64,000 bases of DNA from Lutibaculum baratangense AMV1 (GCF_000496075.1 NZ_AWXZ01000007.1:160143-224142); one strand, 5' to 3'. Counted from the first letter of the stretch, positions 28,752 through 40,034 are shown. The notes: a model not told the origin generated them from the letters alone. Made by a program: numbers and translations.

Positions 28752-29890
28752 TCGTGATGTCCAGACTTCGTGTTGGGGATGGCCCGGCCCTCGGCGAGGG
28801 CGATCACCACGTCGGCGAGCGTCGCGGCGGCATCGGCGTTCCCGACCTGCCCCGCCGCGGACGCTCCGGCGGCGAGCCCCTGAGGGTCGTCCATCCGGTT
28901 CTTGATTTCGTCGGCCAGCCTGTGTGCGTCGAGCGAGGCCTGCGGCAGGAGCCAGCCGCCCCCTGCCTTCGCCATGGCGGTGGCGTTCAGAAGCTGGTCG
29001 TTGTCGAGTGCGTGCGGCAACGGGATGAGGATTCCCGGCCGCCCGATCACGGCCAGCTCGGCGACGGTGCTCGCGCCGGACCGCGAGACGACGAGGTGGG
29101 CGTCGGCGATCCGCTGCGGCATGTCCATGAAGAAGGGCTGAAGCTCGGCCTCGACGCCGAGCGCCCCGTATCCCGCCCGGACGCGCGCGATGTCCTCCTG
29201 GCGGCACTGCTGCACGATCTTCAGTCGCCTGCGATCCGCCTCGGGAAGCCTCGCGACGGCACCCGGCACGACGTCGGACAGGATCTTCGCGCCCTGGCTG
29301 CCGCCGAAGACGAGGAGGCGGAACTCTCCATCCACGGCAGGCGCCTCATAGGGCCGCGCGGCCGCCTTCACCGCCGCCCGTACCGGGGCGCCCGTGAAGA
29401 CGGCCTTCGCCGCGTTCTCGCCCAGCATGTGGACCTTCGGGAAGCTCGTCGCGACGAGATCCACCTTCGAGGCGAGCATCCGGTTCGCGCGTCCGAGGAC
29501 TGCATTCTGCTCGTGAATGGCCGTCTTGATGCGGAGGGTCCGCGCGGCCAGGAGCGGCGGCACCGTGGGATACCCGCCGAACCCCACGACAGCCTTCGGC
29601 CCGGTCCTTCGCAGGATGCCGAGAGCCCTCAGGAAGCCGGAGCCGAGCACGAGGCCCGTGCGGGCATAGGCGACCGGGTTGCGCGCGCTGAGCGTCGCCG
29701 ACGGCACCACGTGGACTTCCCGCGCGGGAAAGCTCGAGCGGAAACGGTCGACGCGCTCGTCGGCCGCGAGGTCGACCTCGTAGCCTCGCTCGACGAGCGC
29801 CTCCGCCAGCGCCTGGGCCGGGAAGAGATGGCCCCCCGTGCCACCGGCGGACAGCAGGATGAGCGGCTTGTCGCGCTGCCTCCCGCTCAT
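28748..29890 (-). CDS. murG: Lipid II synthase MurG (GT28 glycosyltransferase)
   Basis: 380 residues. [19 protein letters not shown] is the first G-loop, [15 protein letters not shown] the second, [12 protein letters not shown] the lipid I contact and [15 protein letters not shown] the third; [11 protein letters not shown] near the C-terminus binds the UDP-GlcNAc donor. It acts on the cytoplasmic face of the inner membrane to convert lipid I to lipid II. Overlaps ftsW upstream and murC downstream, each by 4 nt. Confidence 0.96.
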   Translation of the reverse strand: MSGRQRDKPLILLSAGGTGGHLFPAQALAEALVERGYEVDLAADERVDRFRSSFPAREVHVVPSATLSARNPVAYARTGLVLGSGFLRALGILRRTGPKAVVGFGGYPTVPPLLAARTLRIKTAIHEQNAVLGRANRMLASKVDLVATSFPKVHMLGENAAKAVFTGAPVRAAVKAAARPYEAPAVDGEFRLLVFGGSQGAKILSDVVPGAVARLPEADRRRLKIVQQCRQEDIARVRAGYGALGVEAELQPFFMDMPQRIADAHLVVSRSGASTVAELAVIGRPGILIPLPHALDNDQLLNATAMAKAGGGWLLPQASLDAHRLADEIKNRMDDPQGLAAGASAAGQVGNADAAATLADVVIALAEGRAIPNTKSGHHE

Positions 29891-31035
29891 GCCCGCCCCG
29901 CGCCGGGGACGAGGTCCTTGATGATCGGAGCGGCCTGCGCGCGGCGGCGACTGAGCCCCAGCACCATGCCCATCGCGTAGGCGAGCGAGATGATCGACGA
30001 GCCGCCGAACGAGACGAAGGGGAGCGTCATGCCCTTTGCCGGCATGAGACTGAGGTTCACCGCCATGTTGATGACCGACTGCAGCCCGAACAGGACGACG
30101 AGCCCGGTGATCGCGAGGCGCGGGTAGGGATCCTCGCTGCGACCCGCATGTCCGATGCCGCGGAGCACGATGAATGCGAAGAGCAGGACGAGCAGCATGC
30201 AGGCGACCGCGCCGAACTCCTCGCCGGCGACGGCGAACACGAAGTCGGCGTGGCTGTCCGGCAGCGACTGCTTCACGATGCCCTCGCCCGGGCCGCGGCC
30301 GAGCCAGCCGCCATTCACGAAGGCCTCGAGCGACCGGTCGACCTGGTAGGTGTCGGCCGAACCGGGGGTCAGGAAGCCGTCGATACGCTCCCTCACGTGG
30401 CGCAGCATGAAATAGGCGAGCACGATGCCCATCGCGGCGATGCCGGCAAGGGCGAAGATCCAGATCCATGACAGGCCGGCCGCGAAGAACAGGGCGCCCC
30501 ACACGAGCGTGGCGAGCATCGTCTGGCCGAAATCCGGCTGCGGGACGAGGAGCGCGACGAAGATGCCGAGGAGCACGAAGGCCAGGAGGTTGCCCGGCAT
30601 GTCCGGCCGCTTGATGCGCTCCGCGAAGAGCCAGGCGACGAGGACCACGAAGGCCGGCTTCACGAACTCCGACGGCTGCAGGTTCACCCCGCCGACCGAG
30701 AGCCACCGCCGCGCGCCCTTTACCTCGGCGCCCACGAAGAGGGTGGCCACCATGAGAGCGCAGCCGATCACGAAGATGACGAGCGCCGCGCGCCTGCCCT
30801 GACGCTCGTCGAGAAGCGAGACGCCGATCATCACGGCGATCGCCGGCACGAGATACATGGCCTGGCGCTCGACGAAGTAGAAACTCGACAGGTTGATGCG
30901 CTCCGCGACCGCCGGACTGGCCGCGAGGGACAGGATGAGCCCGATCGAGATGAGGGCCGCGAGCGCCGCCAGCATCGTGCGGTCGACGGTCCACCACCAG
31001 TCGGATAGCGCGTTTCTATCGGTGCGGGAAAGCAT
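29887..31035 (-). CDS. ftsW: SEDS peptidoglycan glycosyltransferase FtsW
   Basis: 382 residues, about ten transmembrane helices. SEDS landmarks are QPSEFVKPAFVVLVAWL, LLVPQPDFGQTML (catalytic Asp loop), AVAGEEFGAVACM and the final FVSFGGSSIISLAYAMG. With FtsI it polymerises septal glycan from lipid II. ATG 31035 shares one nucleotide with the murD stop (TGATG). An open extension of 17 codons upstream lies within murD and is ignored. Confidence 0.95.
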   Translation of the reverse strand: MLSRTDRNALSDWWWTVDRTMLAALAALISIGLILSLAASPAVAERINLSSFYFVERQAMYLVPAIAVMIGVSLLDERQGRRAALVIFVIGCALMVATLFVGAEVKGARRWLSVGGVNLQPSEFVKPAFVVLVAWLFAERIKRPDMPGNLLAFVLLGIFVALLVPQPDFGQTMLATLVWGALFFAAGLSWIWIFALAGIAAMGIVLAYFMLRHVRERIDGFLTPGSADTYQVDRSLEAFVNGGWLGRGPGEGIVKQSLPDSHADFVFAVAGEEFGAVACMLLVLLFAFIVLRGIGHAGRSEDPYPRLAITGLVVLFGLQSVINMAVNLSLMPAKGMTLPFVSFGGSSIISLAYAMGMVLGLSRRRAQAAPIIKDLVPGAGRA

Positions 31036-32438
31036 CAGACAGCCTCTCTGGGCTTGAGTGCGACACCGTCGAGCGCGCCGACACACCGCCGGAACGCATC
31101 GCCGCGGGCTTCGAAGTCTGCGAACTGGTCGAAGGAGGCACAGGCAGGCGCGAGGAGCACGACGCCGGGGGCGGCGTCCTTCTCCGCGTTCTCTGCCGCC
31201 GCGCGAACGGCCGCCTCCATATCACCGGCGATCTCGTGCGGGACGTTCGCGTGCGCCAAGGTCTGAGCAAACGCCTCGGCCGCCTCGCCGATGAGATAGG
31301 CGCGCGCGACGCGGGGGAAGAGCGCCTCGAGGCTGTCGATCCCGCCCGATTTAGCCCTTCCGCCGGCGATCCAGTGGATGTGCTCGAAGCTCGACAGGGA
31401 GCGGGAGGCCGCGTCGGCGTTCGTCGCCTTTGAATCGTTCACGAAGACGATGCGGCCGTGCCGCGCCACCTCTTCCATCCGGTGAGCGAGGCCGGGAAAG
31501 CTCGTCAGCCCGCGCGTCGCCTCCTCCATCGGCACGCCGAGCGCGACGACGGCGGCCACGGCCGCGGCCGCGTTCTGTGCGTTGTGCTGTCCGCGCAGGG
31601 CAGGAACGGAGGCCAGATCGGCGACGGCGCCGTCCCCTTCGCCGTCACGCCACACGAGGCGGGTGCCGTCGGCGAAAAGCCCGGCGTCGAGCGATCCGAG
31701 GCAGGAGACTTCGGTCACCGCGCGACCGCTCTCCCGCGCCTGTGCCGCGACGACGCGCGTGACGTCGTCGTCGACGGCGAGCACGGCCCTGTCGGCTTCC
31801 ATGACCATGCGCGCCTTCACGGCGGCGTAGTTCTCGAAGGTGCCGTGCCGATCGATGTGGTCCGGCGTCACGTTGAGGAGGATGCCGACGCTCGGGTTCA
31901 GCGTCGGTGTCAGGTCGATCTGGTAGGACGACATCTCGAGGACGTAGGTGATGTCCGGCGACAGGTCGTCGAGGCTGAGGCAGGCGGTGCCGATATTGCC
32001 TCCAACGCCGACGCGGCGACCGGCCTGCCTGAGCAGGTGCCCGATCAGGGCCGTGGTCGTCGACTTGCCGTTGGTGCCGGTGATCGCCACGACCGCCGCC
32101 CCGGGAGCGCGGTGCGCCCTTTCGCGGAAGAACAGCTCGGTGTCGCCGATGATCTCGATCCCGGCGGCCAGCGCGCGCTCCACCGTCCAGTGCGGCGCGG
32201 GGTGCGTGAGCGGCACGCCCGGGCTGAGGACGAGCGCGGAGAGCCCGCCGAAGTCGAGCCCGCGCAGGTCGTCGACGGGGAAGCCCTGCCGCCTCGCCTC
32301 CTCGGCGCGCGGTGCGGAATCGTCCCAGAGCACCACCTCGGCGCCGCCCGCGATCAGCGCGCGCGCGGCCTCGAGACCGGTGCGCGCGAGCCCGAAGATC
32401 GCGACCTTGTGTCCCTCGAGGCAGGTGACCGGGATCAT
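31035..32438 (-). CDS. murD: UDP-N-acetylmuramoylalanine-D-glutamate ligase MurD
   Basis: 467 residues. Rossmann start KVAIFGLARTGLEAARAL, P-loop ITGTNGKSTTTALIGHLL, central NVTPDHIDRHGTFENYA and C-terminal FVNDSKATNADAASRSL. It adds D-glutamate to UDP-MurNAc-L-Ala. Lies 4 nt after mraY. Confidence 0.96.
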   Translation of the reverse strand: MIPVTCLEGHKVAIFGLARTGLEAARALIAGGAEVVLWDDSAPRAEEARRQGFPVDDLRGLDFGGLSALVLSPGVPLTHPAPHWTVERALAAGIEIIGDTELFFRERAHRAPGAAVVAITGTNGKSTTTALIGHLLRQAGRRVGVGGNIGTACLSLDDLSPDITYVLEMSSYQIDLTPTLNPSVGILLNVTPDHIDRHGTFENYAAVKARMVMEADRAVLAVDDDVTRVVAAQARESGRAVTEVSCLGSLDAGLFADGTRLVWRDGEGDGAVADLASVPALRGQHNAQNAAAAVAAVVALGVPMEEATRGLTSFPGLAHRMEEVARHGRIVFVNDSKATNADAASRSLSSFEHIHWIAGGRAKSGGIDSLEALFPRVARAYLIGEAAEAFAQTLAHANVPHEIAGDMEAAVRAAAENAEKDAAPGVVLLAPACASFDQFADFEARGDAFRRCVGALDGVALKPREAV

Positions 32439-32442
32439 CAGC

Positions 32443-33531
32443 TCACCTCAACTTCAGCGTGGAGAGGCCGATCAGCGCGAGCACGCCGGCGATGATCCAG
32501 AACCGCACGACGATCTGCGCCTCGCCCCAGCCGAGCTGCTCGAAATGGTGATGGAGCGGCGCCATCTTGAAGATGCGCTTGCCCGTCAGCTTGTAGGACA
32601 CGACCTGCACGATCACCGACACCGCCTCGAGCACGAAGAGGCCGCCGACGATCGCCAGCACGATCTCGTGCTTGATGGCGACGCTGATCGCGCCGAGCAT
32701 GCCGCCGAGGGCGAGCGAGCCGGTGTCGCCCATGAAGATCGAGGCGGGCGGCGCGTTGAACCAGAGGAAGCCGAGGCCGGCGCCGATGACCGCGCCGCAG
32801 AGGACCGCGAGCTCGCCTGTCCCGCTCACGAAGTGGATCTGCAGGTATTCCGAGAAGACGGCGTTGCCGACGAGATAGGAGATCATCCCGAACGTGCCGG
32901 CGGCGATCATGACCGGCATGATGGCGAGGCCGTCGAGGCCGTCGGTCAGGTTCACGGCGTTCCCCGCGCCGACGATGACGAAGGCGCCGAAGGGAATGAA
33001 GAACCAGCCGAGATTGATGATCAGGTCCTTGAAGAACGGCAGGGCGAGCGACGTGGAGAACGGCGGCTGCCCTACCAGCGTCACGGCGAAGACGGCGAGG
33101 CCCGCGATCAGCGTCTCGATGGCGAGCCTCTGGCGGCCGGAGAAGCCGTTATTGGCAGAGGCCTTCGTGACCTTCAGGTAATCGTCGTAGAAGCCGATCA
33201 GGCCGAAGCCGAGCGTGACGAAGAGCACGATCCACACGTAAGGGTTGGCGAGATTCGCCCAGAGCAGGACGGAGACGACGAGCCCCGTCAGGATCATGAG
33301 CCCGCCCATGGTGGGGGTGCCTTGCTTCGTCAGAAGGTGCCCGGCCGGCCCGTCGGTGCGGATCGGCTGGCCCTTGCCCTGCCGCAGGCGCAGCATCCGG
33401 ATGATGCCCGGGCCGAAGAGAAAGACGAAGAGAAGGGCGGTCATGACGGCGCCGCCCGTGCGGAAGGTGATGTACCGCAGGACGTTCAGCAGCGGGAACT
33501 GGTCGCCAAACTCGCCGAGAAAATAGAGCAT
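32443..33531 (-). CDS. mraY: Phospho-N-acetylmuramoyl-pentapeptide transferase MraY
   Basis: 362 residues, ten transmembrane segments. Family motifs: [11 protein letters not shown], the catalytic aspartates in GFIDDYLK-like [26 protein letters not shown] and [14 protein letters not shown], then the [11 protein letters not shown] loop. It makes lipid I from UDP-MurNAc-pentapeptide and undecaprenyl phosphate. The start [16 protein letters not shown] (33531) is the family start; a 12-codon extension runs into the 16-nt gap after murF. Confidence 0.96.
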   Translation of the reverse strand: MLYFLGEFGDQFPLLNVLRYITFRTGGAVMTALLFVFLFGPGIIRMLRLRQGKGQPIRTDGPAGHLLTKQGTPTMGGLMILTGLVVSVLLWANLANPYVWIVLFVTLGFGLIGFYDDYLKVTKASANNGFSGRQRLAIETLIAGLAVFAVTLVGQPPFSTSLALPFFKDLIINLGWFFIPFGAFVIVGAGNAVNLTDGLDGLAIMPVMIAAGTFGMISYLVGNAVFSEYLQIHFVSGTGELAVLCGAVIGAGLGFLWFNAPPASIFMGDTGSLALGGMLGAISVAIKHEIVLAIVGGLFVLEAVSVIVQVVSYKLTGKRIFKMAPLHHHFEQLGWGEAQIVVRFWIIAGVLALIGLSTLKLR

Positions 33532-33547
33532 TCGGGTCTTCCGGGTT

Positions 33548-34972
33548 CTACGCCGCTCCGGCCGCATCGTCGGGAAAGCGCTGTCGCAGCTCCTTGACGA
33601 TCGGCCCCATGCGGCTGCCGAGGGACCCCTTTACCATGACGACGTCGCCGTCCCGCAACTCCGCCACGAGGTGTGGCAGCAGAGCATCGGAGCCGGCGGC
33701 GTAGCGTCCGCGCCTGGCGTGCGGGACGGCCTGCCAGAGCTCGTTCATCAGCGGCCCCGAGGCGTAGACGAGATCGATCTCGCACCGCCGAAGATCGTTG
33801 GCGAGCTCGCGGTGCATGCCCGGCCCCTCCTCGCCGAGCTCGAGCATGTCGCCGAGGACCGCGATCCTGCGCCCGCGGAAGCCGGTGTCGGCCTGGCCGA
33901 GCATCTCGATCGCGGCGCGCATCGAGACGGGATTGGCGTTGTAGCTCTCGTCGATCAGCGTCGCACTGCCCCGCGGCAGCTTCAGCTGGAAGCGCGCGCC
34001 GCGCCCGGCCGGCGGCGCGAGCTCGCCGAGGGCGAGGGCCGCGAGCGCCAGATCCGCGCCGGCGATCTTCACGGCGGCGAGGACCGCGAGGCTGTTGAGG
34101 ATGAGATGGCGCCCGGGGACGCCGAGCTTGTAAGTGACCTCTGTGCCGAGGATGTCGGCGACGACGCAGGAGCAGTCGGCGTGAAGCTTGTAACGGCGGA
34201 CGCGCGCGGCCGCGCCCTCCCGCTCTCCGAAGGACACGACGTTGAGACCGCGCGCCTGAGCCTTCGCCGCGAGCCTGTCGAAATGCTCGTTGTCGAGGTT
34301 CAGGATCGCGGTGCCGCCCGGCTCCATGCTCTCGAAGATCTCGGCCTTGGCGTCGGCGATCTCTTCGACCGAGTTGAAGAAGGCCAGATGCACGGGGGCG
34401 ACCGTGGTGATGATCGCGACCTGGGGCCGGACGAGCAGCGTCAGCGCCGCGATCTCGCCGGCCGCGTTCATCCCCATCTCGAAGACGCCGTACTCGGTGT
34501 CCTGCGGCATCCGGGCGAGCGACAGCGGCACGCCCCAGTGGTTGTTGAAGGAGGCGACCGAGGCGTGCGTCCGGCCCGCCTTGCCGAGCGCGAGGCGCAG
34601 CGCCTCCTTCGTGGAGGTCTTGCCGACGCTGCCGGTCACGCCGACGATGCGCGCGGCCGTCCGGTCACGCGAGGCGGCCCCGAGAGCGGTCAGCGCGGCG
34701 AGCACGTCCGCCACCACGACCAGCGGCCCCGGCGGCGGGTCGAAGCGGTGCATCTCCCGCTCGGCGACGACCGCGACCGCGGCGCCGCGCTCGAAGCACT
34801 GGGCGACGAAGTCGTGGCCGTCGAAGCGGTCGCCGCGAATGGCGAAGAACACGTCGCCGTCGCCGATCGTCCGGCTGTCGATCGACACGCCGTTGATGTC
34901 GCCGACCTCGCCGCCGACGGAGCGGCCATTGACGGCCTCGAGAAGGGACCTGCCGGTCCAGAGCGCGTTCAT
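33548..34972 (-). CDS. murF: UDP-MurNAc-tripeptide-D-alanyl-D-alanine ligase MurF
   Basis: 474 residues. N-terminal substrate domain with [26 protein letters not shown] in part, P-loop [39 protein letters not shown] and the C-terminal [19 protein letters not shown]. It adds the D-Ala-D-Ala made by Ddl. ATG 34972 overlaps the murE stop as ATGA. Confidence 0.96.
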   Translation of the reverse strand: MNALWTGRSLLEAVNGRSVGGEVGDINGVSIDSRTIGDGDVFFAIRGDRFDGHDFVAQCFERGAAVAVVAEREMHRFDPPPGPLVVVADVLAALTALGAASRDRTAARIVGVTGSVGKTSTKEALRLALGKAGRTHASVASFNNHWGVPLSLARMPQDTEYGVFEMGMNAAGEIAALTLLVRPQVAIITTVAPVHLAFFNSVEEIADAKAEIFESMEPGGTAILNLDNEHFDRLAAKAQARGLNVVSFGEREGAAARVRRYKLHADCSCVVADILGTEVTYKLGVPGRHLILNSLAVLAAVKIAGADLALAALALGELAPPAGRGARFQLKLPRGSATLIDESYNANPVSMRAAIEMLGQADTGFRGRRIAVLGDMLELGEEGPGMHRELANDLRRCEIDLVYASGPLMNELWQAVPHARRGRYAAGSDALLPHLVAELRDGDVVMVKGSLGSRMGPIVKELRQRFPDDAAGAA

Positions 34973-36456
34973 TCTGCCTTTTCCTCGGCCAGCACCTCTG
35001 CCACGACCTCGTGGTCGGAGAACGGCAGCGTCCTGCTGCCGACGATCTGGCCAGTCTCGTGTCCCTTCCCCGCCACGACGAGGATGTCGCCCGCATCGAG
35101 GTCGGCGATCGCCTGCGCGATGGCGGTCCGGCGGTCGCCGATCTCCGTCGCGCCGGGAGCGGTCTCCATGATGGCCGCACGAATCGCTGCCGGCTCCTCG
35201 GAGCGCGGGTTGTCGTCGGTGACGTAGACCCGGTCCGCGAGCCGCGTCGCGACCTCTCCCATGATCGGGCGCTTCCCGGGGTCGCGATCGCCGCCGCAGC
35301 CGAAGACGACCGCGAGCCGGCCCTTCGCGAAGGGCCGCAGCGCGCGCAGCACGTTGTCGAGCGCGTCGGGCTTGTGGGCGTAGTCCACGAAGACCAGCGC
35401 GCCGTTCCCGCGGCTGCCGACGAGCTCGAGGCGGCCCTTCGCGCCTTCGAGCCGCGTCATCGCCTGCAGCACGTCCGGCAGCGCGGCGCCCCCGGCCAGG
35501 GCGAGGCCCGCGGCCACGAGGGCGTTCGCCGCCTGGAACTCGCCGGCCAGCGGCAGAGAGAGGTCGACGCGCGCGCCGAGCACCTCGAGCTCGAGATGCT
35601 GCTGGAAGCCGTCGGGCCGCAGCCCGAGCAGCCTGATCTCCTTGCCCTCGCGGCCGACCCGCAAGAGCTCCACGCCCCGCCCCTCGCACACCTCGGCGAC
35701 GGCGCGCCCCTCGGCGCTGTCGACATCGACGACGGCCGTGCCGTCGTCCGGCAGCAGCGATCGAAAGAGCCTGAGCTTCGCCTCGAGATAGGCCTCGACG
35801 GTCGGATGGTAGTCGAGATGGTCGCGGCCGAGATTGGTGAAGCCCGCGGCCTGTATGCGCACGCCATCGAGCCGGTGCTGGTCGAGCCCGTGGCTCGAGG
35901 CTTCCATGGCGAGATGAGTCACGCCCGCACCGGCGAGTTCCGCGAGAACCTGGTGGAGGCGCACGGTGTCGGGCGTGGTGAGCGAGCCGTATGCCGCCTT
36001 GCCGGGCGCGACGACGCCGAGCGTTCCGAGGCTCGCCGCCATGAAGCCCGAAGCTTCGAACATCTGCCGCACGAACGACGCCACGGACGTCTTCCCGCTC
36101 GTCCCGGTCACGGCCACGATCGTCTCGGGCTGGCTGTGATAGAAGCGCGCGACGGCGCGGGCGAAGGCGCCACGCGGCTCGTCCACCCGCACGACCGGTG
36201 CGTGGCGTGCATCCTCGACATGCACGGCGGCGGAGCGCGCGGCGATGGCCGCTGCTGCACCGGCCTCCAGCGCACCGTGCAGGAACTGCGCGCCATCGAC
36301 CCGGGTGCCCGGGAGGGCGGCGAAGAGATAGCCCGGGCGAACCTCGCGCGAGTCCGCAGTCACGCCGACGATCTCGATGTCTCTCTGCGCGGGATCGAGC
36401 TCGTCGGGGACGTCCACGAGGTCGGCAAGTCGGATCACGTCGAACACCTTGCTCAA
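34969..36456 (-). CDS. murE: UDP-MurNAc-tripeptide synthetase MurE (meso-DAP adding)
   Basis: 495 residues. TADSREVRPGYLFAALPG opens the UDP-binding domain, VTGTSGKTSVASFVRQMF is the P-loop, and YVTDDNPRSEEP carries the DNPR motif that specifies meso-diaminopimelate rather than lysine. Start is TTG 36456, whose last two bases belong to the ftsI TGA (TTGA overlap); no separate ribosome site is visible, so coupling is likely. A GTG four codons in is the alternative. Confidence 0.95.
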   Translation of the reverse strand: MSKVFDVIRLADLVDVPDELDPAQRDIEIVGVTADSREVRPGYLFAALPGTRVDGAQFLHGALEAGAAAAIAARSAAVHVEDARHAPVVRVDEPRGAFARAVARFYHSQPETIVAVTGTSGKTSVASFVRQMFEASGFMAASLGTLGVVAPGKAAYGSLTTPDTVRLHQVLAELAGAGVTHLAMEASSHGLDQHRLDGVRIQAAGFTNLGRDHLDYHPTVEAYLEAKLRLFRSLLPDDGTAVVDVDSAEGRAVAEVCEGRGVELLRVGREGKEIRLLGLRPDGFQQHLELEVLGARVDLSLPLAGEFQAANALVAAGLALAGGAALPDVLQAMTRLEGAKGRLELVGSRGNGALVFVDYAHKPDALDNVLRALRPFAKGRLAVVFGCGGDRDPGKRPIMGEVATRLADRVYVTDDNPRSEEPAAIRAAIMETAPGATEIGDRRTAIAQAIADLDAGDILVVAGKGHETGQIVGSRTLPFSDHEVVAEVLAEEKAE

Positions 36457-38168
36457 TAGGAGACGCTGACCGCGGCCTCGCCGTCGGCCGGCGCGATCTG
36501 GGGCGGCACGCCAAGAAGGGGGGCAATGCGGCGGACGATCCTGCCGGTCGTCGGCGCGGTGTTCCAGCCCGCGGTCCGGTAGCCGTAAGTCTCCTTGTTG
36601 CCCTTCGGCTCGTCCAGCATGACCATCACGAGATAGCGCGGGTCGGTGGTGGGGAAGGTCGAGAGGAAGGTGTTGAGCACCTTGTTACCGGAATAACGGC
36701 CGTCCACGACCTTCTCGGCGGTGCCGGTCTTGCCCCCGACGCTGTAGCCGGGCACGTCGGCCTTCTTTCCGCTGCCCTTCACGACGTTCAGGCGCATCAG
36801 ATACCGCATCTCGGCGCTGGTCTTCTCACTGATCACCTGCCTGGCGAGCTGCTCCACCTGCTCTCGGCTGCGCGGCAGGAAGGTCGGGGGAATGAGCCGC
36901 CCACCATTCACGAGCGCTGCCCCCGCGACCGCCGCCTGCATCGGCGGGACCGAGAGGCCGTGGCCGAAGGAGATCGTCATCTGGGTGACCTCGGCCCACT
37001 TTCTGGGGATCGATGGTGCACCGGATTCCGGCAGTTCGGTGACGATGCGGTCATAGAAGCCGAGCTTCCGGAGGAACTGCTGGTGCGATTCGATGCCGAC
37101 CGCCCGTGCCATGTAGGCGGTGCCGATGTTGGAGGAGTGGATGAAGACCTCCGGCACGGTCAGCCAGCGATGCTCGCCGTGATAGTCTCCGATCGTGAAG
37201 CGACCCACCCGGATCGGATTGCGCGCGTCAAAGGACGACTGGAGCGTGACCTTTCCCGAATCGAGCGCCATGGCCGTGGTGAAGGCCTTGAAGGCGGACC
37301 CGAGCTCGTAGACGCCGGTCGTCAGGCGGTTGATGCGATCGGGCTCCAATGCCTCCGCCGGCACGTTCGGATCGAAGTCCGGAAGCGAGACCATCGCTAC
37401 CACTTCGCCCGTGCGCACGTCGATCACCGTGCCCGCACCGGCCACGGCCTCGAACTCCTCGATCGAGGCCTGGATCTCGTCGCGCATCGCGTGCTGGACG
37501 CGCAGGTCGAGCGAGAGACGGACGGGCTCGAGCTTCTGCGTGCGTGCCAGCCCGGCCGCGTGGAGCGCGCCGAGCCAGGTGTCGTCGAGATGCTTCTCGA
37601 TCCCCGCGATGCCGAGATTGTCGATGTTCACGAAGCCGACGATGTGAGCCGCGGTCCTGCCCGCCGGGTAGACGCGCTGGTTCTCCTGCACGAAACCCAA
37701 GCCCGGTATGCCCGCACGATGAAGCGCGGCGCGCTGGCGCGGCGTGATCTCGCGCTTCACCCAGACGAAGCGCTTGTCCTTCTGGGAAAGGCTCGTGCGA
37801 AGCGCCCGGCCATCGAGCCCCGGAAGAACCGCCGTGATCTTCTCGACCGCCTCGTCGACGTCGATGATGCGCTTGGGATCGGCATAGGCCGAGGGCACCA
37901 TGATGTCCGAGGCGAGGACGACGCCGTTGCGATCGAGAATCTCCGGGCGGGCGTGACTGACCGCCTCGCCCGGATCGAGATGACGCGCCAGAGGCCCGGT
38001 CTGCATCTCCGCCAGCATGGCCAGACGCACAATGATGACGCCATAGAGGCAGACGAAGGCGATCTTCGCGAGAAGGAGGCGCCCCCGCATCCGCTTCTCG
38101 ACCTTGGCTGCCCGATCATGGCGGCGCGACTGCCGCTGCCCGGCTTCGAGATCCTCACGCACACTCAC
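36453..38168 (-). CDS. ftsI: Septal peptidoglycan transpeptidase FtsI (PBP3)
   Basis: 571 residues from GTG 38168, which overlaps the ftsL stop as GTGA. A basic cytoplasmic tail, one transmembrane helix (about 31-52), a PBP dimer domain (about 70-215) and the transpeptidase domain. Active-site motifs: SxxK at Ser291 (SAFK), SSN at 345-347 and KTG at 480-482. There is no glycosyltransferase domain (class B). It crosslinks septal glycan made by FtsW. The frame is open a further 61 codons upstream, over ftsL, but that part is Arg-rich shadow sequence. Confidence 0.95.
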   Translation of the reverse strand: MSVREDLEAGQRQSRRHDRAAKVEKRMRGRLLLAKIAFVCLYGVIIVRLAMLAEMQTGPLARHLDPGEAVSHARPEILDRNGVVLASDIMVPSAYADPKRIIDVDEAVEKITAVLPGLDGRALRTSLSQKDKRFVWVKREITPRQRAALHRAGIPGLGFVQENQRVYPAGRTAAHIVGFVNIDNLGIAGIEKHLDDTWLGALHAAGLARTQKLEPVRLSLDLRVQHAMRDEIQASIEEFEAVAGAGTVIDVRTGEVVAMVSLPDFDPNVPAEALEPDRINRLTTGVYELGSAFKAFTTAMALDSGKVTLQSSFDARNPIRVGRFTIGDYHGEHRWLTVPEVFIHSSNIGTAYMARAVGIESHQQFLRKLGFYDRIVTELPESGAPSIPRKWAEVTQMTISFGHGLSVPPMQAAVAGAALVNGGRLIPPTFLPRSREQVEQLARQVISEKTSAEMRYLMRLNVVKGSGKKADVPGYSVGGKTGTAEKVVDGRYSGNKVLNTFLSTFPTTDPRYLVMVMLDEPKGNKETYGYRTAGWNTAPTTGRIVRRIAPLLGVPPQIAPADGEAAVSVSY

Positions 38169-38512
38169 TGGATCACCCTCTCGCTGCCGCCCGCGAAACC
38201 GCCGAGCCTTCCGCCTTCGTAAGGATCGATGTCGAGCGGGCGCATCGGAAGCTCGGACACGTGCCCGACCTGCTCGACCGCGAGCTGCTCCATCTCGAGG
38301 TATCGTTGCGCGAGGCTCTGCACGCGGCTCGGCTGGTTCAAGTAGTTCCATTCCGCCCGGAGCACGTTGATGGTCTCATGCTCCCGCGCGATCTGGGTGC
38401 GCAGGGTGTCGATCTGCGCGCTGATGCCGGCCGCCTCTTCCTTGAAGCGGTAGAGCATGATCGCGGAGCCGAGCACGAGGCCGACGGTGACGAGTGCGAG
38501 GAGACGGATCAT
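38165..38512 (-). CDS. ftsL: Cell division protein FtsL
   Basis: 115 residues. One N-terminal transmembrane helix (about 2-20), then a coiled-coil ([32 protein letters not shown]) and [15 protein letters not shown], the conserved FtsL segment. It forms the FtsQLB complex that activates FtsWI. ATG overlaps the rsmH stop as ATGA. Confidence 0.9.
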   Translation of the reverse strand: MIRLLALVTVGLVLGSAIMLYRFKEEAAGISAQIDTLRTQIAREHETINVLRAEWNYLNQPSRVQSLAQRYLEMEQLAVEQVGHVSELPMRPLDIDPYEGGRLGGFAGGSERVIQ

Positions 38513-39552
38513 TCGCGGCCACTCCGATACGCAGGAACTTCTGGAAGACGCGGCAGGGAGATGTCGTCGGGCAGGCCGTCAATCGCGGGCGCCTCTGTGC
38601 GGCGAGCGGCCCGAAGGCGCGCCGAGCGGGCGCGGGGGTTCGCTTCGATCTCCCCCTCGCCCGGCATCACGGCCTGCCGGGTGAGGAGCTCGAAGGTCGG
38701 CGCCGGCCCGACGGCGGCGGGCAGGTGACGGGAGCCACCGACCTTGCCGCTGCGCGAGGCGAGGAAGCGCTTCACGATGCGGTCCTCGAGCGAGTGGAAC
38801 GACACGACGACGATCCGGCCGCCCGGCTCAAGAATGCGCTCGGCGACCAGGAGGCCTTCGGCCACTTCCTGGAGCTCCTGGTTCACGTGCAGGCGCAGCG
38901 CCTGGAACGTGCGCGTGGCAGGATTGATCTTCTCGCGGCTCGGACCGACGGCGGCCGCGACAACCTCGGCCAGATCGCCCGTTCGCGTGAAGGGCCGCTC
39001 GCCCCTCCGCCTCACGATCGCCTGAGCGACGCGGCGCGACTTCTTCTCTTCGCCCAGAACCTTGACGATCCTCGCCAGATCGTCCTCTTCGGCGGTGTTC
39101 ACGACGTCGGCGGCGGTCGGCCCGGACTGCGACATGCGCATGTCGAGCGGCCCGTCCCGCATGAAGGAGAAGCCCCGCTCGGCCTCGTCGAGCTGCATGG
39201 AGGAGACGCCGAGATCCAGCATCACGCCCCGGACGCCGGGGAGCCCGAGCCCCGCGACGATCTCCGCCATCTGGGAGAACCTGCCTTCGCAGATGTCGAG
39301 CCGCCCCCGGAACTCGCTCGCGAGGGAAGCAGCCCCGGCGATGGCGCCGGGATCGCGGTCGATGCCGACCACACGGCAATCCGCCGCCTCCAGCACGAGG
39401 CGCGCGTATCCGCCCGCCCCGAAGGTGCCATCGACGTAGACGCCGCCGGCGGCCGGCTCGAGCCATTCGAGAACCTCTCGGGCGAGGACGGGAATGTGAC
39501 GAGCCAGTCCGCCAGCGACACCCCCGGTGGAAGTGTCGCGGCTCGCCATCAT
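38509..39552 (-). CDS. rsmH: 16S rRNA (cytosine(1402)-N4)-methyltransferase RsmH (MraW)
   Basis: 347 residues. [32 protein letters not shown] (SAM site), [29 protein letters not shown] and the C-terminal [16 protein letters not shown] are all diagnostic. It methylates C1402 of 16S rRNA in the decoding centre. Two ATG codons in a row (39552, 39549); the first overlaps the mraZ stop as ATGA. The frame runs open upstream over mraZ but is not coding there. Confidence 0.96.
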   Translation of the reverse strand: MMASRDTSTGGVAGGLARHIPVLAREVLEWLEPAAGGVYVDGTFGAGGYARLVLEAADCRVVGIDRDPGAIAGAASLASEFRGRLDICEGRFSQMAEIVAGLGLPGVRGVMLDLGVSSMQLDEAERGFSFMRDGPLDMRMSQSGPTAADVVNTAEEDDLARIVKVLGEEKKSRRVAQAIVRRRGERPFTRTGDLAEVVAAAVGPSREKINPATRTFQALRLHVNQELQEVAEGLLVAERILEPGGRIVVVSFHSLEDRIVKRFLASRSGKVGGSRHLPAAVGPAPTFELLTRQAVMPGEGEIEANPRARSARLRAARRTEAPAIDGLPDDISLPRLPEVPAYRSGRE

Positions 39553-40034
39553 CCCCGTTCTCCGCCTGACGGCGCAGCCCCCTCGCGGGGAACTGCCCCG
39601 AGCATCTGCTTCAGATCGCGCACCCGATTTCTGGCCTCTTTCTGATGCGCGACGAAGCGATCCGGCTCCCAGATCTGGAACTTGTGCCCCAGACCGACGA
39701 ATGTGACGCGATCCGAGATGACCGCGTGCTCGCGAAGCCGATCGGACAGGACGATCCGCCCCTCCGCATCGAGCTTCAGAATCTCGCTGTCCCCGTAGAG
39801 GGCCGCCGAGAGGTAGTCGCGCTCCTCCGAGTAAGGCGGCAACCGGTCGAGAAGCGCATTGATCTCCGCGACGAGGCGACTGCCGCCCGCGTCCAGCGCT
39901 TCCATGTCGAGTGCCGGATACACATAGACCCCCTCGAATCCGTCCCGCGCGAGCAGTGTCCGGAACGTGGCGGGAACCGACACGCGCCCCTTGGCGTCGA
40001 TCCTGTTCGTGAAGGTGGACACGAACCGGTCCAT
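39549..40034 (-). CDS. mraZ: Transcriptional regulator MraZ
   Basis: 161 residues with two SpoVT/AbrB-like MraZ domains: [22 protein letters not shown] at the start and the second around [19 protein letters not shown]. MraZ forms a ring and binds repeated TGGGN motifs before its own operon. ATG 40034 has GAGG 7 nt upstream; a GTG directly before it is the alternative. First gene of the dcw cluster. A matching motif array lies about 170 nt upstream. Confidence 0.95.
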   Translation of the reverse strand: MDRFVSTFTNRIDAKGRVSVPATFRTLLARDGFEGVYVYPALDMEALDAGGSRLVAEINALLDRLPPYSEERDYLSAALYGDSEILKLDAEGRIVLSDRLREHAVISDRVTFVGLGHKFQIWEPDRFVAHQKEARNRVRDLKQMLGAVPREGAAPSGGERG